Source: Kitasatospora mediocidica KCTC 9733
GTDB taxonomy: Bacteria > Actinomycetota > Actinomycetes > Streptomycetales > Streptomycetaceae
Direction of reading: 5' to 3'
Length of the DNA: 64,000 bases
NCBI RefSeq assembly: GCF_000744225.1
Contig: NZ_JQLN01000001.1
Span: 372,001-436,000 of the forward strand
Of the stretch, positions 24,070 through 33,861 are shown piece after piece. The notes below the pieces were generated by a model, which was not told where the DNA came from, searched no databases, and saw only the letters and a list, made by a program, of their open reading frames with translations. Within the stretch, counting starts at the first letter, position 1; the number at the start of each line of letters is the position of its first letter. Both the position numbers and the translations under genes were made by a program.

Positions 24070-24220
24070 CGCTCATCGGCATATGGCGTCCAGAGCCTCA
24101 CGCTCACCTGCCCATGGGGGAAGGCCGGAAACGGCCGGACGCCGCGCCGCGGGAGGTTGCACGCGGGGTTCGGCAACGAAGAGAGGGAGAGCTGGGGCCT
24201 GCTGCGAAGTGCTGGTCACA

Positions 24221-24440
24221 GCCCCCCGCACTCCACCGCATGGCGCTCCTTGTAGTCCTCCTTGTCGAAGTTCGGCGGTCGTCCGGGTCCGATGCGGGGG
24301 ACACACGCTCACGTCCCAGGTGATCAGACCCTGCGCATCGGCCTGGGCCTGCAGTTGCTCCCGGATCCGCGTCCAGATGCCGTCGCGCTGCCACCGGCGG
24401 AACAGATCATAGATTCCGGTCTTCCCTACTGGCAGCGACA
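24221..24440 (-). pseudogene. IS5-type transposase remnant with internal deletion
   Basis: Leftwards reading gives DLFRRWQRDGIWTRIREQLQ and AQADAQGLITWDVSV, part of the N-terminal region of an IS5-type DDE transposase. Similarity then jumps frame to GPGRPPNFDKEDYKERHAVE, from the C-terminal region, and stops. The central catalytic part is deleted. The remnant fills most of the gap between the PadR operon and the APH gene. Confidence 0.7.
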
Positions 24441-24491
24441 GCTCCAGCTGGATCCCCCTGAAATCGGCGGGCCGGGGCGTAGGGTGCGGGG

Positions 24492-25415
24492 ATGTTCCAG
24501 ACACCGCAGCTTTTCGCGCGCGCCACCGTCGAGCGCGAGGGCGAGCGCGGGGCGGCGTGGCTCGCGGAGTTGCCCGGGATCGTGGCGGAGCTGCTGGAGC
24601 GTTGGGAGTGTGTGCCGGACGGCGAGGTCGCGCACGGGGGCGTCGGGGTGATCGTCCCGGTGCGGCGCGCGTGCGGGGATGCGGCTGTGCTGAAGGTGTC
24701 GTTTCCGCACCCCGGCAACGTCCACGAGCCGGACGCCTTCGCGGCCTGGGACGGGCGCGGCGCCGTCCGGCTGTACGAGCGGGACGGGACGCGGTTCGCG
24801 ATGCTGCTCGAACGGGTCCGGGCGTCGACCCTGGCGGAGGTCGAGGACGGCGACGAGGTGATGACGGTCGCGGGGCGGCTCAACCACCGGCTGGCCGTTC
24901 CCGCGCCGCCCGGCCTGCCGCGGCTGCGCGCGCGGGCCGACGCCTGGGAGGAACAACTGCACCGGGATTCCCGGGAGTTGCCGCACACGCTGGCACCCCG
25001 CGTGCTGGGCTGCGCCGTGGCGACCGTCCGCGAGCTGGGCCGCGACCAGCCGGACACCCTGGTCCATGGCGACCTGCACGCCAGGAACATCCTGCGCGCC
25101 GACCGCGAACCGTGGCTGGCCGTCGACCCCAAGGGCTGTGCTGGAGACCGGGCCTACGACAGCGGCACGCTGCTGAAGGCGCGCGCACTGACGCTGCTGG
25201 GCGCGGACGATCTGGCCGGCGCTCTGCGCCGCGCCCTGGACGTCTTCACCGAGGCCGCCGAACTCGACCGCGAACGCGCCCGGCGCTGGGCCCAGTTCCA
25301 CGCCGTCCAGGCCGCGTTCCACGGCCGCCGCCACGGTTTCCGGATCGCGCGCAGTGGGGCGCCGTTGGAACGGCTCACCCAGTTCGCCGACAGGATGGCC
25401 GAGTTGCTCAGCTGA
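24492..25415 (+). CDS. APH(6)-type aminoglycoside/hydroxyurea phosphotransferase-like kinase
   Basis: 307 residues. The kinase core is clear: an ATP-binding AVLKVSF lysine, EPDAFAAWDGRGAVRLYERD, the catalytic loop LVHGDLHARNIL with the Asp base, and the metal loop VDPKG in place of DFG. This combination is typical of the APH(6)/hydroxyurea kinase family (PF04655), which includes streptomycin 6-phosphotransferases. No streptomycin-type biosynthetic genes are nearby, so it is probably an orphan resistance or metabolite kinase. ATG 24492 has a weak purine-rich upstream region. A long terminator follows. Confidence 0.85.
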   Translation: MFQTPQLFARATVEREGERGAAWLAELPGIVAELLERWECVPDGEVAHGGVGVIVPVRRACGDAAVLKVSFPHPGNVHEPDAFAAWDGRGAVRLYERDGTRFAMLLERVRASTLAEVEDGDEVMTVAGRLNHRLAVPAPPGLPRLRARADAWEEQLHRDSRELPHTLAPRVLGCAVATVRELGRDQPDTLVHGDLHARNILRADREPWLAVDPKGCAGDRAYDSGTLLKARALTLLGADDLAGALRRALDVFTEAAELDRERARRWAQFHAVQAAFHGRRHGFRIARSGAPLERLTQFADRMAELLS

Positions 25416-25428
25416 CCGGCTGGGACGC

Positions 25429-25473
25429 CCGGCTCCCGTGCGGACGCGCAGAGGCGCTCCGCACGGGAGCCGG
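25429..25473. terminator. Long perfect bidirectional terminator
   Basis: A perfect 16-base stem (25429-25444 with 25458-25473) around a 13-base loop lies between the convergent APH and amine oxidase genes. Confidence 0.8.
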
Positions 25474-25496
25474 CACGGGAGCCGGCGCGGGCCGGC

Positions 25497-27344
25497 TCAG
25501 CGCGGGTGGACCTCCAGGAAGGCGCGGACCGCGGACTCCAGCGCGCCTTCGATCCAGGCGGGCTTCAGGCTGGTGTGCTCACCGGCGAAGTGCACCCGGC
25601 CCTCCACCGTGCGGCTCGCGGGGTGCAGTTCGTGCAGCTGGCCGGGGGTGAACATGACCGCCTCGCCGAGCGCGTAGCGGGCGCGGGCCCAGGACTGGGT
25701 GGCGCCGACGCCGGTGAACTCGGTGCGGACCTTGGGGCCGAAGAGACGTTCCATGTCGTTCAGCGCGAAGGCGTAGCGCTCGCCGGGGGTGAGCGAGTCC
25801 CAGCGCATGGCGTCGTCGGACCAGGTGTAGGCGGCCAGCACCACACCGCCCGGCGAGCCGTCGGGGGCGTGCGAGGGGAAGTACGTGAAGCGGCTGGCGC
25901 TGTCGGCGACGCAGCCGCCGCCGGTGAAGCCGTTCGGTCCGTTCTCCCAGAAGCGGGTCTTGAACTCCAGCAGGACCTTGGTCGCGGAGTCGTAGTGCAG
26001 CTCGTTGACGGCGCGGCGCTTCGGGTAGGACATCAGGGGCTGGATGTCGCAGAAGCGCAGGGCGCTGAACGGGACGGTGACGATGGCGTAGTCGCCCTCG
26101 AAGACCTCGACCGGGTCGGTCGGCGCTCCGTCGCAGGACTCCTCGTCGCCGCTCTCGGCGGTGGTCTCGATCCGGACGCCGCTGTCGGTCTGCACCAGGC
26201 GGGTCATCCGCCGGCCCAGGCGCAGTTCGGCCTGGAGCGGGGCGGCCATCGCCTGGGTGAGGGTGTCGGTGCCGCCCTCCAACTCCCAGTAGCGGTTGGT
26301 GGGGCTGATGACCGAGTGGTCGATCAGGGTGGGGATCAGGGAGTAGTGGAGGCGGGAGGTCATGTTCTCCAGGGTGCCGACGGCCTGGATGGTGGGCAGG
26401 TCCCAGCCGGCTTCCTCGACGAGGTAGCGGTGGGTGGAGTAGCCGTCGTACTTCTGGAAGATGGTGGACCAGGCGGCCAGTTGGTCGGCGATCGGGCCGT
26501 CCGGGACGGTGACGCCCGCGAACGCCCGGTCGACGGCGGCCGACGTGGTGGTGGTCAGCGCGGTGCCGAAGGTCGCGTTGACGGCGCTCGGGGACTGGGC
26601 GTAGGAGGCGCGGGTGGTCTGGGCGCCGTTGACGGAGATCTTGGTGCGGAAGTTGGCGGTGGGCGGCGTGAACGGCGCACGCTGGCGCCCGGTGTCGCCG
26701 TTGCTCCAGGTCTCACCGGTGAACGAACTGTAGGACACCGGCGGGATGTCGCCGACGGCGTTCGCGCCCGGGGTCACGTCGACGTTGTAGAAGAGCCGCC
26801 GCTTGAGGCCGAGCTTGTCCGCCAGGGCCAGGACCAGCGGGTGGAAGTCCGGCAGCCGCATCGCCCCCGCCTCGGCGTGCAGGGCCTTGTCCTGGAAGAT
26901 CCCGCGGAACGTCTTGACCCGGCCGCCGACCCGGCTGCCGTTGGCCTCGATGATCACCACGTCGTGCCCCGCCGCCTTGAGCAGACCGGCGGCCGCCATG
27001 CCCGCCACACCCGCGCCGACGACCAGCACCTTCTTGCGCGCCGCCCGGGCCGGCATCCGCCCGTCGATCAGGATCTTCAGGTAGTCGAGCTTCAGGTCGC
27101 TCTGCTCGTCGTCGCCGACCAGCAGCATCTTGCGTGCCAGGTCACGCCCCTGGGCCTCGTCCGCACCACCGCCGCTGCCACCCGAACCGGCCGAACCGTT
27201 CGAGGTCGGCTGCGCCGAGGCCCGGCCGACGAAGCCGGCGCCGCCCGCCACCGCGGCGACCGCGGCGACCGAACCGATGACGGTACGCCGCGAAGGCCCG
27301 GGGCGGCCGGGGGCGGGGGTGGGCTGGCTGGTGGGCAGATCCAC
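25497..27344 (-). CDS. Tat-exported flavin amine oxidase / L-amino-acid oxidase-like
   Basis: 615 residues. The N-terminus carries a twin-arginine signal ([18 protein letters not shown]). A Gly/Ser-rich linker precedes the FAD motif [30 protein letters not shown] and the GGRVKTF continuation typical of the amine oxidase family (PF01593). The C-terminal FAD motif is [27 protein letters not shown]. Family members deaminate amino acids or amines and release hydrogen peroxide. The substrate is unknown; an L-amino-acid oxidase is the likeliest call. The second FAD gene lies upstream on the same strand, 98 bases away. Confidence 0.88.
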   Translation of the reverse strand: MDLPTSQPTPAPGRPGPSRRTVIGSVAAVAAVAGGAGFVGRASAQPTSNGSAGSGGSGGGADEAQGRDLARKMLLVGDDEQSDLKLDYLKILIDGRMPARAARKKVLVVGAGVAGMAAAGLLKAAGHDVVIIEANGSRVGGRVKTFRGIFQDKALHAEAGAMRLPDFHPLVLALADKLGLKRRLFYNVDVTPGANAVGDIPPVSYSSFTGETWSNGDTGRQRAPFTPPTANFRTKISVNGAQTTRASYAQSPSAVNATFGTALTTTTSAAVDRAFAGVTVPDGPIADQLAAWSTIFQKYDGYSTHRYLVEEAGWDLPTIQAVGTLENMTSRLHYSLIPTLIDHSVISPTNRYWELEGGTDTLTQAMAAPLQAELRLGRRMTRLVQTDSGVRIETTAESGDEESCDGAPTDPVEVFEGDYAIVTVPFSALRFCDIQPLMSYPKRRAVNELHYDSATKVLLEFKTRFWENGPNGFTGGGCVADSASRFTYFPSHAPDGSPGGVVLAAYTWSDDAMRWDSLTPGERYAFALNDMERLFGPKVRTEFTGVGATQSWARARYALGEAVMFTPGQLHELHPASRTVEGRVHFAGEHTSLKPAWIEGALESAVRAFLEVHPR

Positions 27345-27442
27345 GGGAACTCCATCGACGTTGGGAACAGTTGGGATCCGGAAGTCGGAACCACCCGGTC
27401 AACCCGCCCCGCCTCGCCGAGGACACGACACCGCCCCCAAGA

Positions 27443-28723
27443 TCACCCGATCGTGCCGGACCCGTTCCCCTGCACCGCCGCACCCGACGCCACGCCGCCG
27501 AGGTCGGCCAGCAACTCCCGTGCGGCGCGGGCCCCGGAGGCGAGTGCGCCCTGGACGGAACTCGTGGTGCGGTGGTCACCGCAGACGTAGCGCCCCGGGG
27601 CGAACCGGCTGCTGCGGGTCAGCGGGTGCGGCGCGGGCATGGCCGGCAGCGCGGCCGGGATCCGGTAGTCAGCCAGGTGCTCCCAGTCGGAGGTGTCGCA
27701 TTCGTAGAGCTCGGCCAACCGGGCCCGGACCCGCGCCTCGTCGGCCCGGTCCCCCAGCACCGACGTCGACACCAGCGCACGACCGTCGCCCGAGCAGCCC
27801 GGGACCACCTCGGACAGCACGACGCTGTTCAACAGTTCGCGGTCGGAGTCCACCAGCAGGACGGGCTCGCGCAACGGGCTGACCGGCGCCGCGTGGTAGA
27901 GCGTGGTGACCGCCGATGTGGCGGGCACCGCGAGCCCCGGCAGCAGGCGAGCGGCCTCGGCCGGCTCGGTCGCGACGACGACCGAGGGAACGGCCGCCTC
28001 CGATCCGTCGGCCAACCGGACGCCGTCCGGGGTCAGTTCGGCCACCGGCACGCCCAGGCGCAGCGTCCCGACCGGCAACTCCCGTGCCAGCTGGGCGGGC
28101 ACCGCCCCGATGCCCTCCTCCGGCAGGCAGAGCGTCCCGCGCAGCATGCTGCGCCACACCAGATGGAACACCCGGCTGGAGGTGTGCAGTTCGTCCTCCA
28201 GGAACACCCCCGCCAGGAACGGCCGCAGGACGGCGTCGACGGTCGCGGCCGAGACTCCCGCCGCCGCCAGCGCGTTCCTCGTCGGGACGTCGCGGCCGCG
28301 CCGCAGCAGGGCGGGGGGCAGCACCATGTCCCGCGCGCTGAGCAGGCCGAGCGCGGCCACGTCGCGCAGCGGGGCCAACCGCCCGGGCAACAGGTCGGCC
28401 GCCAGGTCCGGCCTGCGGGTGGGGTCGCTGAAGCGGTAGCGGCCGCGGGAGCCCGCGAGCACGAAGCCCGGGGTGAACGCGTGCAGGCGCAGGGCCCGCA
28501 GGTCGACCCGCCTGCGCACCTGCGGGTAGGAGGTGTTGAACACCTGGAACCCCCGGTCGAGCCGGAAGCCGCGCACCAGGTCGGTCCGCATCCGGCCGCC
28601 CACCGCGTCCGACCGTTCCAGGACCCGCACCCGCAAACCCGCCGCGGTCAGGTCCTGGGCACAGGCCAGCCCCGCCAACCCCGCCCCGACCACGATCACG
28701 TCCACTGCGGCTGCTCCGCCCAC
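27443..28723 (-). CDS. NAD(P)/FAD-dependent amine oxidase-like protein (protoporphyrinogen oxidase/desaturase type)
   Basis: 426 residues from GTG 28723, which has AGGAGG five to six bases upstream. FAD binding is shown by VIVVGAGLAGLACAQDLTAAGLRVRVLERSDAVGGRMRTD at the start and YVCGDHRTTSSVQGALASGARAARELL at the end. The middle matches the plant-type protoporphyrinogen oxidase/phytoene desaturase-like branch (FRLDRGFQVFNTSYPQVRR; LRPFLAGVFLEDEL). It lacks a signal peptide, so it is cytosolic, unlike the exported oxidase downstream. The substrate is unknown. Confidence 0.85.
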   Translation of the reverse strand: MGGAAAVDVIVVGAGLAGLACAQDLTAAGLRVRVLERSDAVGGRMRTDLVRGFRLDRGFQVFNTSYPQVRRRVDLRALRLHAFTPGFVLAGSRGRYRFSDPTRRPDLAADLLPGRLAPLRDVAALGLLSARDMVLPPALLRRGRDVPTRNALAAAGVSAATVDAVLRPFLAGVFLEDELHTSSRVFHLVWRSMLRGTLCLPEEGIGAVPAQLARELPVGTLRLGVPVAELTPDGVRLADGSEAAVPSVVVATEPAEAARLLPGLAVPATSAVTTLYHAAPVSPLREPVLLVDSDRELLNSVVLSEVVPGCSGDGRALVSTSVLGDRADEARVRARLAELYECDTSDWEHLADYRIPAALPAMPAPHPLTRSSRFAPGRYVCGDHRTTSSVQGALASGARAARELLADLGGVASGAAVQGNGSGTIG

Positions 28724-28914
28724 CGGGCCCTCCTGTCTGCGCCGTCACTGCCGGCCTCGTCGCCGTGCTGCCTCTGGCTCAGTGATAGCGGCTCCCGGCG
28801 GCGACAGCGCCGCGCCACGCGAGGCAACGGTGTGCCGGGATGCGGCGGCGGGGCACGCGAGCGAGGCTCGGTACGGACAGCAACTGCCCGCCCCACCCCT
28901 CGGAGGCTCCCGCC

Positions 28915-29304
28915 GTGAACCCTCGCCTGCTCAGGACCATCGGTGCGGCCACCGCCGTCTACGGCCTCGCGGTGACCCGGCGCCCCGAACTCCTCGCCCG
29001 CCCCTCCGGCCTCGCCGCGCCCGACGGCACCGTCCCGGCCGCCACCGCCACCTGCCTGCGCCCGCTGGCCTTCCGCGACGCCGCGAGCGGACTCGCCATG
29101 CTGCTGGCCCCCGACGAGCGCAGCCTGCGGACGGCGACGCTGGTGCGGATCGCCGCCGACCTCGGCGACGCGGCCCTGCTCGCCACCGCCCTCCCGGCCC
29201 GCCGCCACCGGGCGATGGCCCTCGCGGTGTCGGTCGGCTGGGGCGCCCTGTCCATCGCCGGGCTGCTGCGGCCGGGCAGGCCGGAGCGGACCGAGCCGGC
29301 CTGA
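28915..29304 (+). CDS. Small integral membrane protein
   Basis: 129 residues from GTG 28915 with CGGAGG upstream. Three to four hydrophobic segments: TIGAATAVYGLAV, FRDAASGLAMLLA, IAADLGDAALLATAL and ALAVSVGWGALSIAGLL. No motif indicates function. It is divergent from the FAD gene and lies just before the tRNA-like gene. Confidence 0.65.
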   Translation: MNPRLLRTIGAATAVYGLAVTRRPELLARPSGLAAPDGTVPAATATCLRPLAFRDAASGLAMLLAPDERSLRTATLVRIAADLGDAALLATALPARRHRAMALAVSVGWGALSIAGLLRPGRPERTEPA

Positions 29305-29389
29305 CGACCGCGCCCCGCCCGGCGGCGCCGGACCCGGCGTCCGGGCACCGCGCCCTTGACGGTGCGAGGTTCCAACTGTCTTGCTGCGG

Positions 29390-29478
<89 letters not shown>

Positions 29479-29563
29479 CGGGAGCGTCCCGCCCGCCTGC
29501 TGCGGTTCGTCCCTGTGCCACTGACTATGCACCGGCCCGCTGACCCGGCGCTGACCGGCCGCT

Positions 29564-29593
29564 GACCCGGTCCGCCGGTGGGCGGGCCGGGTC
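29564..29593 (-). terminator. Hairpin after the sedolisin gene
   Basis: Arms 29564-29576 and 29581-29593 pair over 13 bases with one G-U-type mismatch. The hairpin sits 11 bases past the sedolisin stop at 29604 and separates it from the tRNA-like gene. Confidence 0.65.
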
Positions 29594-29603
29594 ACCGTGC
29601 GGG

Positions 29604-31640
29604 TCAGTGCCGGGCGAAGGAGCGGACGAAGTCCGCGGTGGCCGAGCCGAGCCCGGTGGCGGCGTCGTAGCCCGGTGTGGCCTTCAGCGTGCTGTCCTGG
29701 TCGAACAGCGACAGGTAGGTGAGGAAGCCGCCCGGGTGCTCCCAGTCCGCCTGGTAGGTCTGCACCCACGGTGCCTGGCCGGCCGGGGCCGGGAGGACGT
29801 CGTGGATCGCCGCGGTGCCGCGCATCGAGTAGAGCAGCGGGTTGGCGAAGCCGAGGGCGTGGCCCGCCGCCTGGCCCGCGTCCGCCTCCAGGCCCGCGAT
29901 CAGCGGGGACGAGCCGCTGGTGCCGCCGCCCATGGCCTCGGTGTAGGCGCCGCCGGGAACGGTGTAGCCGACCAGCCAGCCGGTGGCGGGGTCGGCGTCG
30001 GCCGAGATGTCCGGCTGCTCGCGGTGGGCCGGGGCCGTGCCGCCGGCGGTGGCCAGGGCCGTGGGGACCGTGCCCTTCTGGTACCAGGGCTCGGGGATCA
30101 GGTTGCTGCGCCCGCCGGTCGAACCCATCTGGAACTGGCCGGGCGGCGGCGTCAGGTAGCCGGTGCCCTGCGCGTTGAGCTGGGCAGCGTCGTTGCCCCA
30201 GGCGAGTTCGCCGGTCACCCGGCCGCTCTTGCCGATCTCCAGGGTGGTGCCGCCGACGGAGGTCGCCCACTGGTCGGAGGCCGGGAACACCACCATGGCC
30301 GGGGTGCCCGCGGGTTCCCCGGTGAAGCCGTCGCCGAAGTCGCCGGAGGCGTAGTCGAAGCCGATCCCCTCCAGGGTGCCCTGCTGGAACATCTGGTCCC
30401 AGGCGGCGATCGTGGTGGGCGTGGCGGCGTACTCCGCGGTGCTGAACGAGTCGGTGGCGACGTCGGCGAGGTGCTGGTCGACGATCCGGGTCGAGGCGTC
30501 GAGGAAGGCCAGCGAGCCACCCCCGTAGCCCTCGTCGGCGGTGCAGTCGGCGCCGACGTAGACCACCTTGGCGTCCGGGGCGGCGAGGTGGCTCGACTCG
30601 ACGTCGATCGACTCCTCCAGCCCGTTGGAGGTGGTGCCGCAGCTGGCCGCGAAGTTCGGGCCGAAGTTCTCGCTGTACTGGCCGGGGGCGAAGCCGGGCA
30701 CGCCGTGCGAGGTGAAGAAGCGGTTGGCGTCGGCCTCCATGGTGGGCAGCGCGCCGTCCAGCAGGACGGCGACCGTGCGGCCCTTGCCGGTGTACGGGCT
30801 GTTCGTCACCCCGTACGCGTCGCGCATCTGCTGCGGCGTGTAGCCGCAGACCTGGTCGAGCGCGGTGGTGCGGCCGCCCACGGCGGGAATGGTCGAGCTG
30901 TTCTGGCCCCACCACTGCGAGCACGCCTGCGGCACGACGCCGGCCGCCGTCGGGGGCTGCGCCGCGGCCTTGGCCACCCTGGACCTGGGCGCGGCGGACG
31001 GCGTGGGGGCGGCAGGCGACGTCGACGGCGTGGACGGCTCGTGGGCCGTCGAGTTGTCGAGACCGATCACCGTGGTGATGTCGTGCCCGAGCGCGGCCGG
31101 CACGGACACCCCGCTCACCGGGGCATAGCCGACGCTCCACGGACGGGTGAAGCTGTGCAGCGTGGTGGCGAACGCCTTCTGCACCTCGTCCACGGTGGCG
31201 GTGACGCTCAGGTAGTGGGCGTTCGCGCCCGTGACGGTCATCCCGAAGCCGCTGAGCCAGGCGGTGACCTTCGCCGTCTGGGCCGGAGTGGTGCCGTAGC
31301 GCTGGACGAGCTGGGCGGGCGTCAGATAGTGGGCGTAGTCGGAACTGGCCGGATCGGAGACCGCCTTCGCCTCCCGGGCCAGGCCCACCGGGTCCTTCCC
31401 CGCCAGGTAGACCCGCAGCGACATGGTCCAACTGCCGGGCGCCGCACCGGAATCGGTGGGCGCCTGGGCGCCCGAGGTCCAGCTCGGGACGGCCGACGGC
31501 AGGTCGGTGCGGGCCGGGCTCGCGGCAGCCGCGGCCGGTGCCACCGCGCCCGCCACGACCAGCGCGGCAGCGGCGGCGGCAGCCGTCAGCGCACCGCCCC
31601 GGACCCGGCGGGGGGTGGGAGAAGAGGACTGCTGGGACAA
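29604..31640 (-). CDS. Secreted S53 sedolisin-family serine peptidase
   Basis: About 678 residues with a TTG start at 31640, preceded by GGAG; no ATG sits at the signal peptide, and a TTG at 31658 is an alternative. A basic start and long Ala-rich segment form the signal. Residues about 45-190 are the activation prodomain (Pro-kumamolisin type: VYLAGKDPVGLAREAKAVSDPASSDYAHYLTPAQL). The catalytic domain shows the Glu/Asp pair in SIDVESSHLAAPDA and the nucleophile in GGGTSGSSPLIAG. The C-terminus has the YDAATGLGSATA calcium-site type ending. Sedolisins are acid-active endopeptidases. The family is usually monocistronic, as here. Confidence 0.88.
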   Translation of the reverse strand: MSQQSSSPTPRRVRGGALTAAAAAAALVVAGAVAPAAAAASPARTDLPSAVPSWTSGAQAPTDSGAAPGSWTMSLRVYLAGKDPVGLAREAKAVSDPASSDYAHYLTPAQLVQRYGTTPAQTAKVTAWLSGFGMTVTGANAHYLSVTATVDEVQKAFATTLHSFTRPWSVGYAPVSGVSVPAALGHDITTVIGLDNSTAHEPSTPSTSPAAPTPSAAPRSRVAKAAAQPPTAAGVVPQACSQWWGQNSSTIPAVGGRTTALDQVCGYTPQQMRDAYGVTNSPYTGKGRTVAVLLDGALPTMEADANRFFTSHGVPGFAPGQYSENFGPNFAASCGTTSNGLEESIDVESSHLAAPDAKVVYVGADCTADEGYGGGSLAFLDASTRIVDQHLADVATDSFSTAEYAATPTTIAAWDQMFQQGTLEGIGFDYASGDFGDGFTGEPAGTPAMVVFPASDQWATSVGGTTLEIGKSGRVTGELAWGNDAAQLNAQGTGYLTPPPGQFQMGSTGGRSNLIPEPWYQKGTVPTALATAGGTAPAHREQPDISADADPATGWLVGYTVPGGAYTEAMGGGTSGSSPLIAGLEADAGQAAGHALGFANPLLYSMRGTAAIHDVLPAPAGQAPWVQTYQADWEHPGGFLTYLSLFDQDSTLKATPGYDAATGLGSATADFVRSFARH

Positions 31641-31909
31641 GATCTCACGCTCCGTCAACAGGCATGGCCCGCCCCGGCGGGGACGGACCGGCGGCCCGCG
31701 TCCCCGGCAGAGGGGGCCACGCACAACCGCTCAGCCACCAGGACGGGCCGATCCGCCGGTTCGGTCACACCGTGCGCCGGAAGGTGCCCGGACGGGCAGG
31801 CACCCCGCCCGGTCCGGTGCGCCGCCACGCGCTGCCGGGGCGGTGGGCCCTAGCATCGGCAGTGCTTCGACACCGTCCGCTCCGTACCGGGGAAAGCACA
31901 GGTGCGTCC

Positions 31910-33148
31910 GTGATCGCGCTGGTCGTCAGCATGGGGACGCTGTTCGCCTGGGCCCTGGTGGCCGGCCGGCTGACGCGCTGGAGCGTGACGGCGCCGGTGG
32001 CGATGACGGCCGCGGGCGTGGCGCTGACGGTCGGACCGCATCCGGTGATCCAGATCAGCCTGAGCACCTCGGACGCCGAACGCGCCGTCGAGATCATCCT
32101 CGCCGTCCTGCTGTTCGTCGACGCCACCGACGTCCCGGCCGGGGCCGTCCGCCGGCAACGCCGTCTGCTGGTCCGGCTGCTGGTCCTCGCGCTGCCGCTG
32201 ACCCTCCTCGCCGGGACGCTGGTGGGCGCCCTGCTGTTCCCGTCCGACGGCTGGTGGCTGGCCGCCGTGTTCGCGGCGGTCACCGTGCCGGTGGACCTGG
32301 CCCCGGCCGCCGAGCTGATCCGCGACACCCGGCTGCCGTCCTGGCTGCGGGGCGTGCTCACGGTGGAGAGCGGGCTGAACGACGGCATCGTCGCCCCGGT
32401 CTTCCTGCTCTGCCTGGCGGGCGCCGAGGCGCACGGTCCGGTCCCCGATCCGCTCGCCGAACCGCTGGGGCACGCGCTCGACGCGCTGCTCTGGGCCGTG
32501 CTCGCGGGCGTCCTGGTCGGCAAGCCCGGCGGACGCCTGCTCCAGCACTCCTGGCGGGCGGGCTGGACCAAGCCCGCCGCCGTACGGCTCGGGATCGTCG
32601 CGCTGCCGCTGATGGCGTACGGGCTGGCGGTCCTGCTGGACGGCAACGGGTTCATCGCCGCGTTCGTCGCCGGCCTGTGCTTCGCTCCGCACGCCCGCGC
32701 GCTGGCCCCCAGGGCACTGCACCTGGTCGAGGACACCGGGACGCTGCTCTCACTGGCGCTCTGGTTCGTCTTCGGGGAGGTCGTCACCCAGGCGTTCACC
32801 GGCGACTTCGACGGCCTGGTGGTGGCCTACGCGGCACTGTCGCTGACCGTGGTGCGGATCGCCCCCGTCCTGTTCTGCCTCGTGGGCAGCGGCCTGGACC
32901 TGGCCGACCGGCTGCTGCTGGCCTGGCTCGGGCCGCGCGGCCTGGCGTCCATCGTCTTCGGCCTGCTCGCCTTCATCAGCCTGGCCCCCTTCGACCCGCA
33001 CGCCGCCGATCTGGTCGGCCAGCTGATGACGATGACGGTGCTGATGAGCCTGCTCGTCCACGGGCTGACGTACGGTCCGCTGGCCGCCCGGTACGCCCGG
33101 GCACGGGCACGGGCCGGCGGCGACGCGACGGCCCGGCCGTCGTCCTGA
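31910..33148 (+). CDS. CPA1-type cation/proton antiporter
   Basis: 412 residues from a GTG at 31910 with weak upstream purines. About 12 hydrophobic segments. The CPA1 signature VESGLNDGIVAPVFLLCL is present, and FAAVTVPVDLAPAAELI fits the ion-binding helix with its conserved Asp. Such proteins exchange Na+ or K+ for protons. The C-terminus ends soon after the last membrane segment, so there is no large cytosolic regulatory domain. A short secreted protein gene follows on the same strand after 122 bases. Confidence 0.85.
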   Translation: MIALVVSMGTLFAWALVAGRLTRWSVTAPVAMTAAGVALTVGPHPVIQISLSTSDAERAVEIILAVLLFVDATDVPAGAVRRQRRLLVRLLVLALPLTLLAGTLVGALLFPSDGWWLAAVFAAVTVPVDLAPAAELIRDTRLPSWLRGVLTVESGLNDGIVAPVFLLCLAGAEAHGPVPDPLAEPLGHALDALLWAVLAGVLVGKPGGRLLQHSWRAGWTKPAAVRLGIVALPLMAYGLAVLLDGNGFIAAFVAGLCFAPHARALAPRALHLVEDTGTLLSLALWFVFGEVVTQAFTGDFDGLVVAYAALSLTVVRIAPVLFCLVGSGLDLADRLLLAWLGPRGLASIVFGLLAFISLAPFDPHAADLVGQLMTMTVLMSLLVHGLTYGPLAARYARARARAGGDATARPSS

Positions 33149-33270
33149 GCCGCCGCTTCACCCCGGCGGGTGACGGGGACCGGCTCCGCCTGGCGACCGG
33201 GACCGCCGGGCCCGAGCATGGACCCTGGTACGGCCTGTCGGACCGTCAACCCCAACTCTCAGTCAGGCAG

Positions 33271-33765
33271 GTGAGGACGTTGTCCCAGCTCTCGGTCCCG
33301 GTCCGGAAGGCGCTGCTCGCAGGGTGCGCGGCGCTGCTGCTCGCCGGCACGCCGACGGCGGCAGCGGCGGCCCCCGCCACCCCGGCCGCGCTCGTCGTCG
33401 TCCCGATGAATCCGGAGCCCGCACCGGCGGGCGGGCGGACGGTCGTGCACGCCTTCGTCGCGAACGAGGGCGGGAGCACGGCGCAGAATCCGTTCACGGT
33501 GACCGTCACCCTGCCCCGCGAGGTCTCCGCGGCCACCCCGTTCTTCCCAGCCTCCTGCAAGCCTCTCCCGGCCGGCCGCACCGTCTCCTGCACCTTCGCC
33601 GGCGGCCTCGGCTCGGGCCGGACGGCGACCGCGCTGATCCCGGTGGTGATCCCGGCCGGTACGCCCAGCGGCAAGCTGAGCGGGGGGCGGGTCGCCGTGG
33701 CGGGCCCCGACGCGAGCCCCGATCCGGCCAGGAGCAGCGCCGCGTTCACCATCACCGTCGGCTGA
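33271..33765 (+). CDS. Small secreted beta-sandwich (DUF11/CARDB-like) protein
   Basis: 164 residues from GTG 33271; a TTG three codons later, preceded by GTGAGGA, is an alternative. The signal peptide (KALLAGCAALLLAGTPTAAAAA) is clear. The mature part has VVHAFVANEGGSTAQNPFTVTVTLPREVSA and a Cys pair in PASCKPLPAGRTVSCTF, as in DUF11-type extracellular Ig-like repeats. One domain only. It is probably displayed or released; its role is unknown. Confidence 0.65.
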   Translation: MRTLSQLSVPVRKALLAGCAALLLAGTPTAAAAAPATPAALVVVPMNPEPAPAGGRTVVHAFVANEGGSTAQNPFTVTVTLPREVSAATPFFPASCKPLPAGRTVSCTFAGGLGSGRTATALIPVVIPAGTPSGKLSGGRVAVAGPDASPDPARSSAAFTITVG

Positions 33766-33788
33766 CCGGCTCCGAGGCCCGCTGACCT

Positions 33789-33846
33789 GCGCACCGCGTC
33801 CCCGCTCGGACCGACCGCAAACGGTTGGCAGCGGGACGCGGTGCGC
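33789..33846 (+). terminator. Long hairpin after the secreted protein gene
   Basis: The outer stem 33789-33806 pairs with 33830-33846 with one bulge, and an inner stem (CCGACCG/CGGTTGG) stacks inside. The right arm contains the GTG at 33841, which argues against that codon as the start of the next gene. Confidence 0.7.
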
Positions 33847-33861
33847 TGGCATGCTGGCCTG

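Noticed and set aside
24083..24491. Small plus-strand frames between the PadR and APH genes
   Set aside because: The minus strand there carries clear IS5-type transposase remnants; the plus-strand frames are their shadows.
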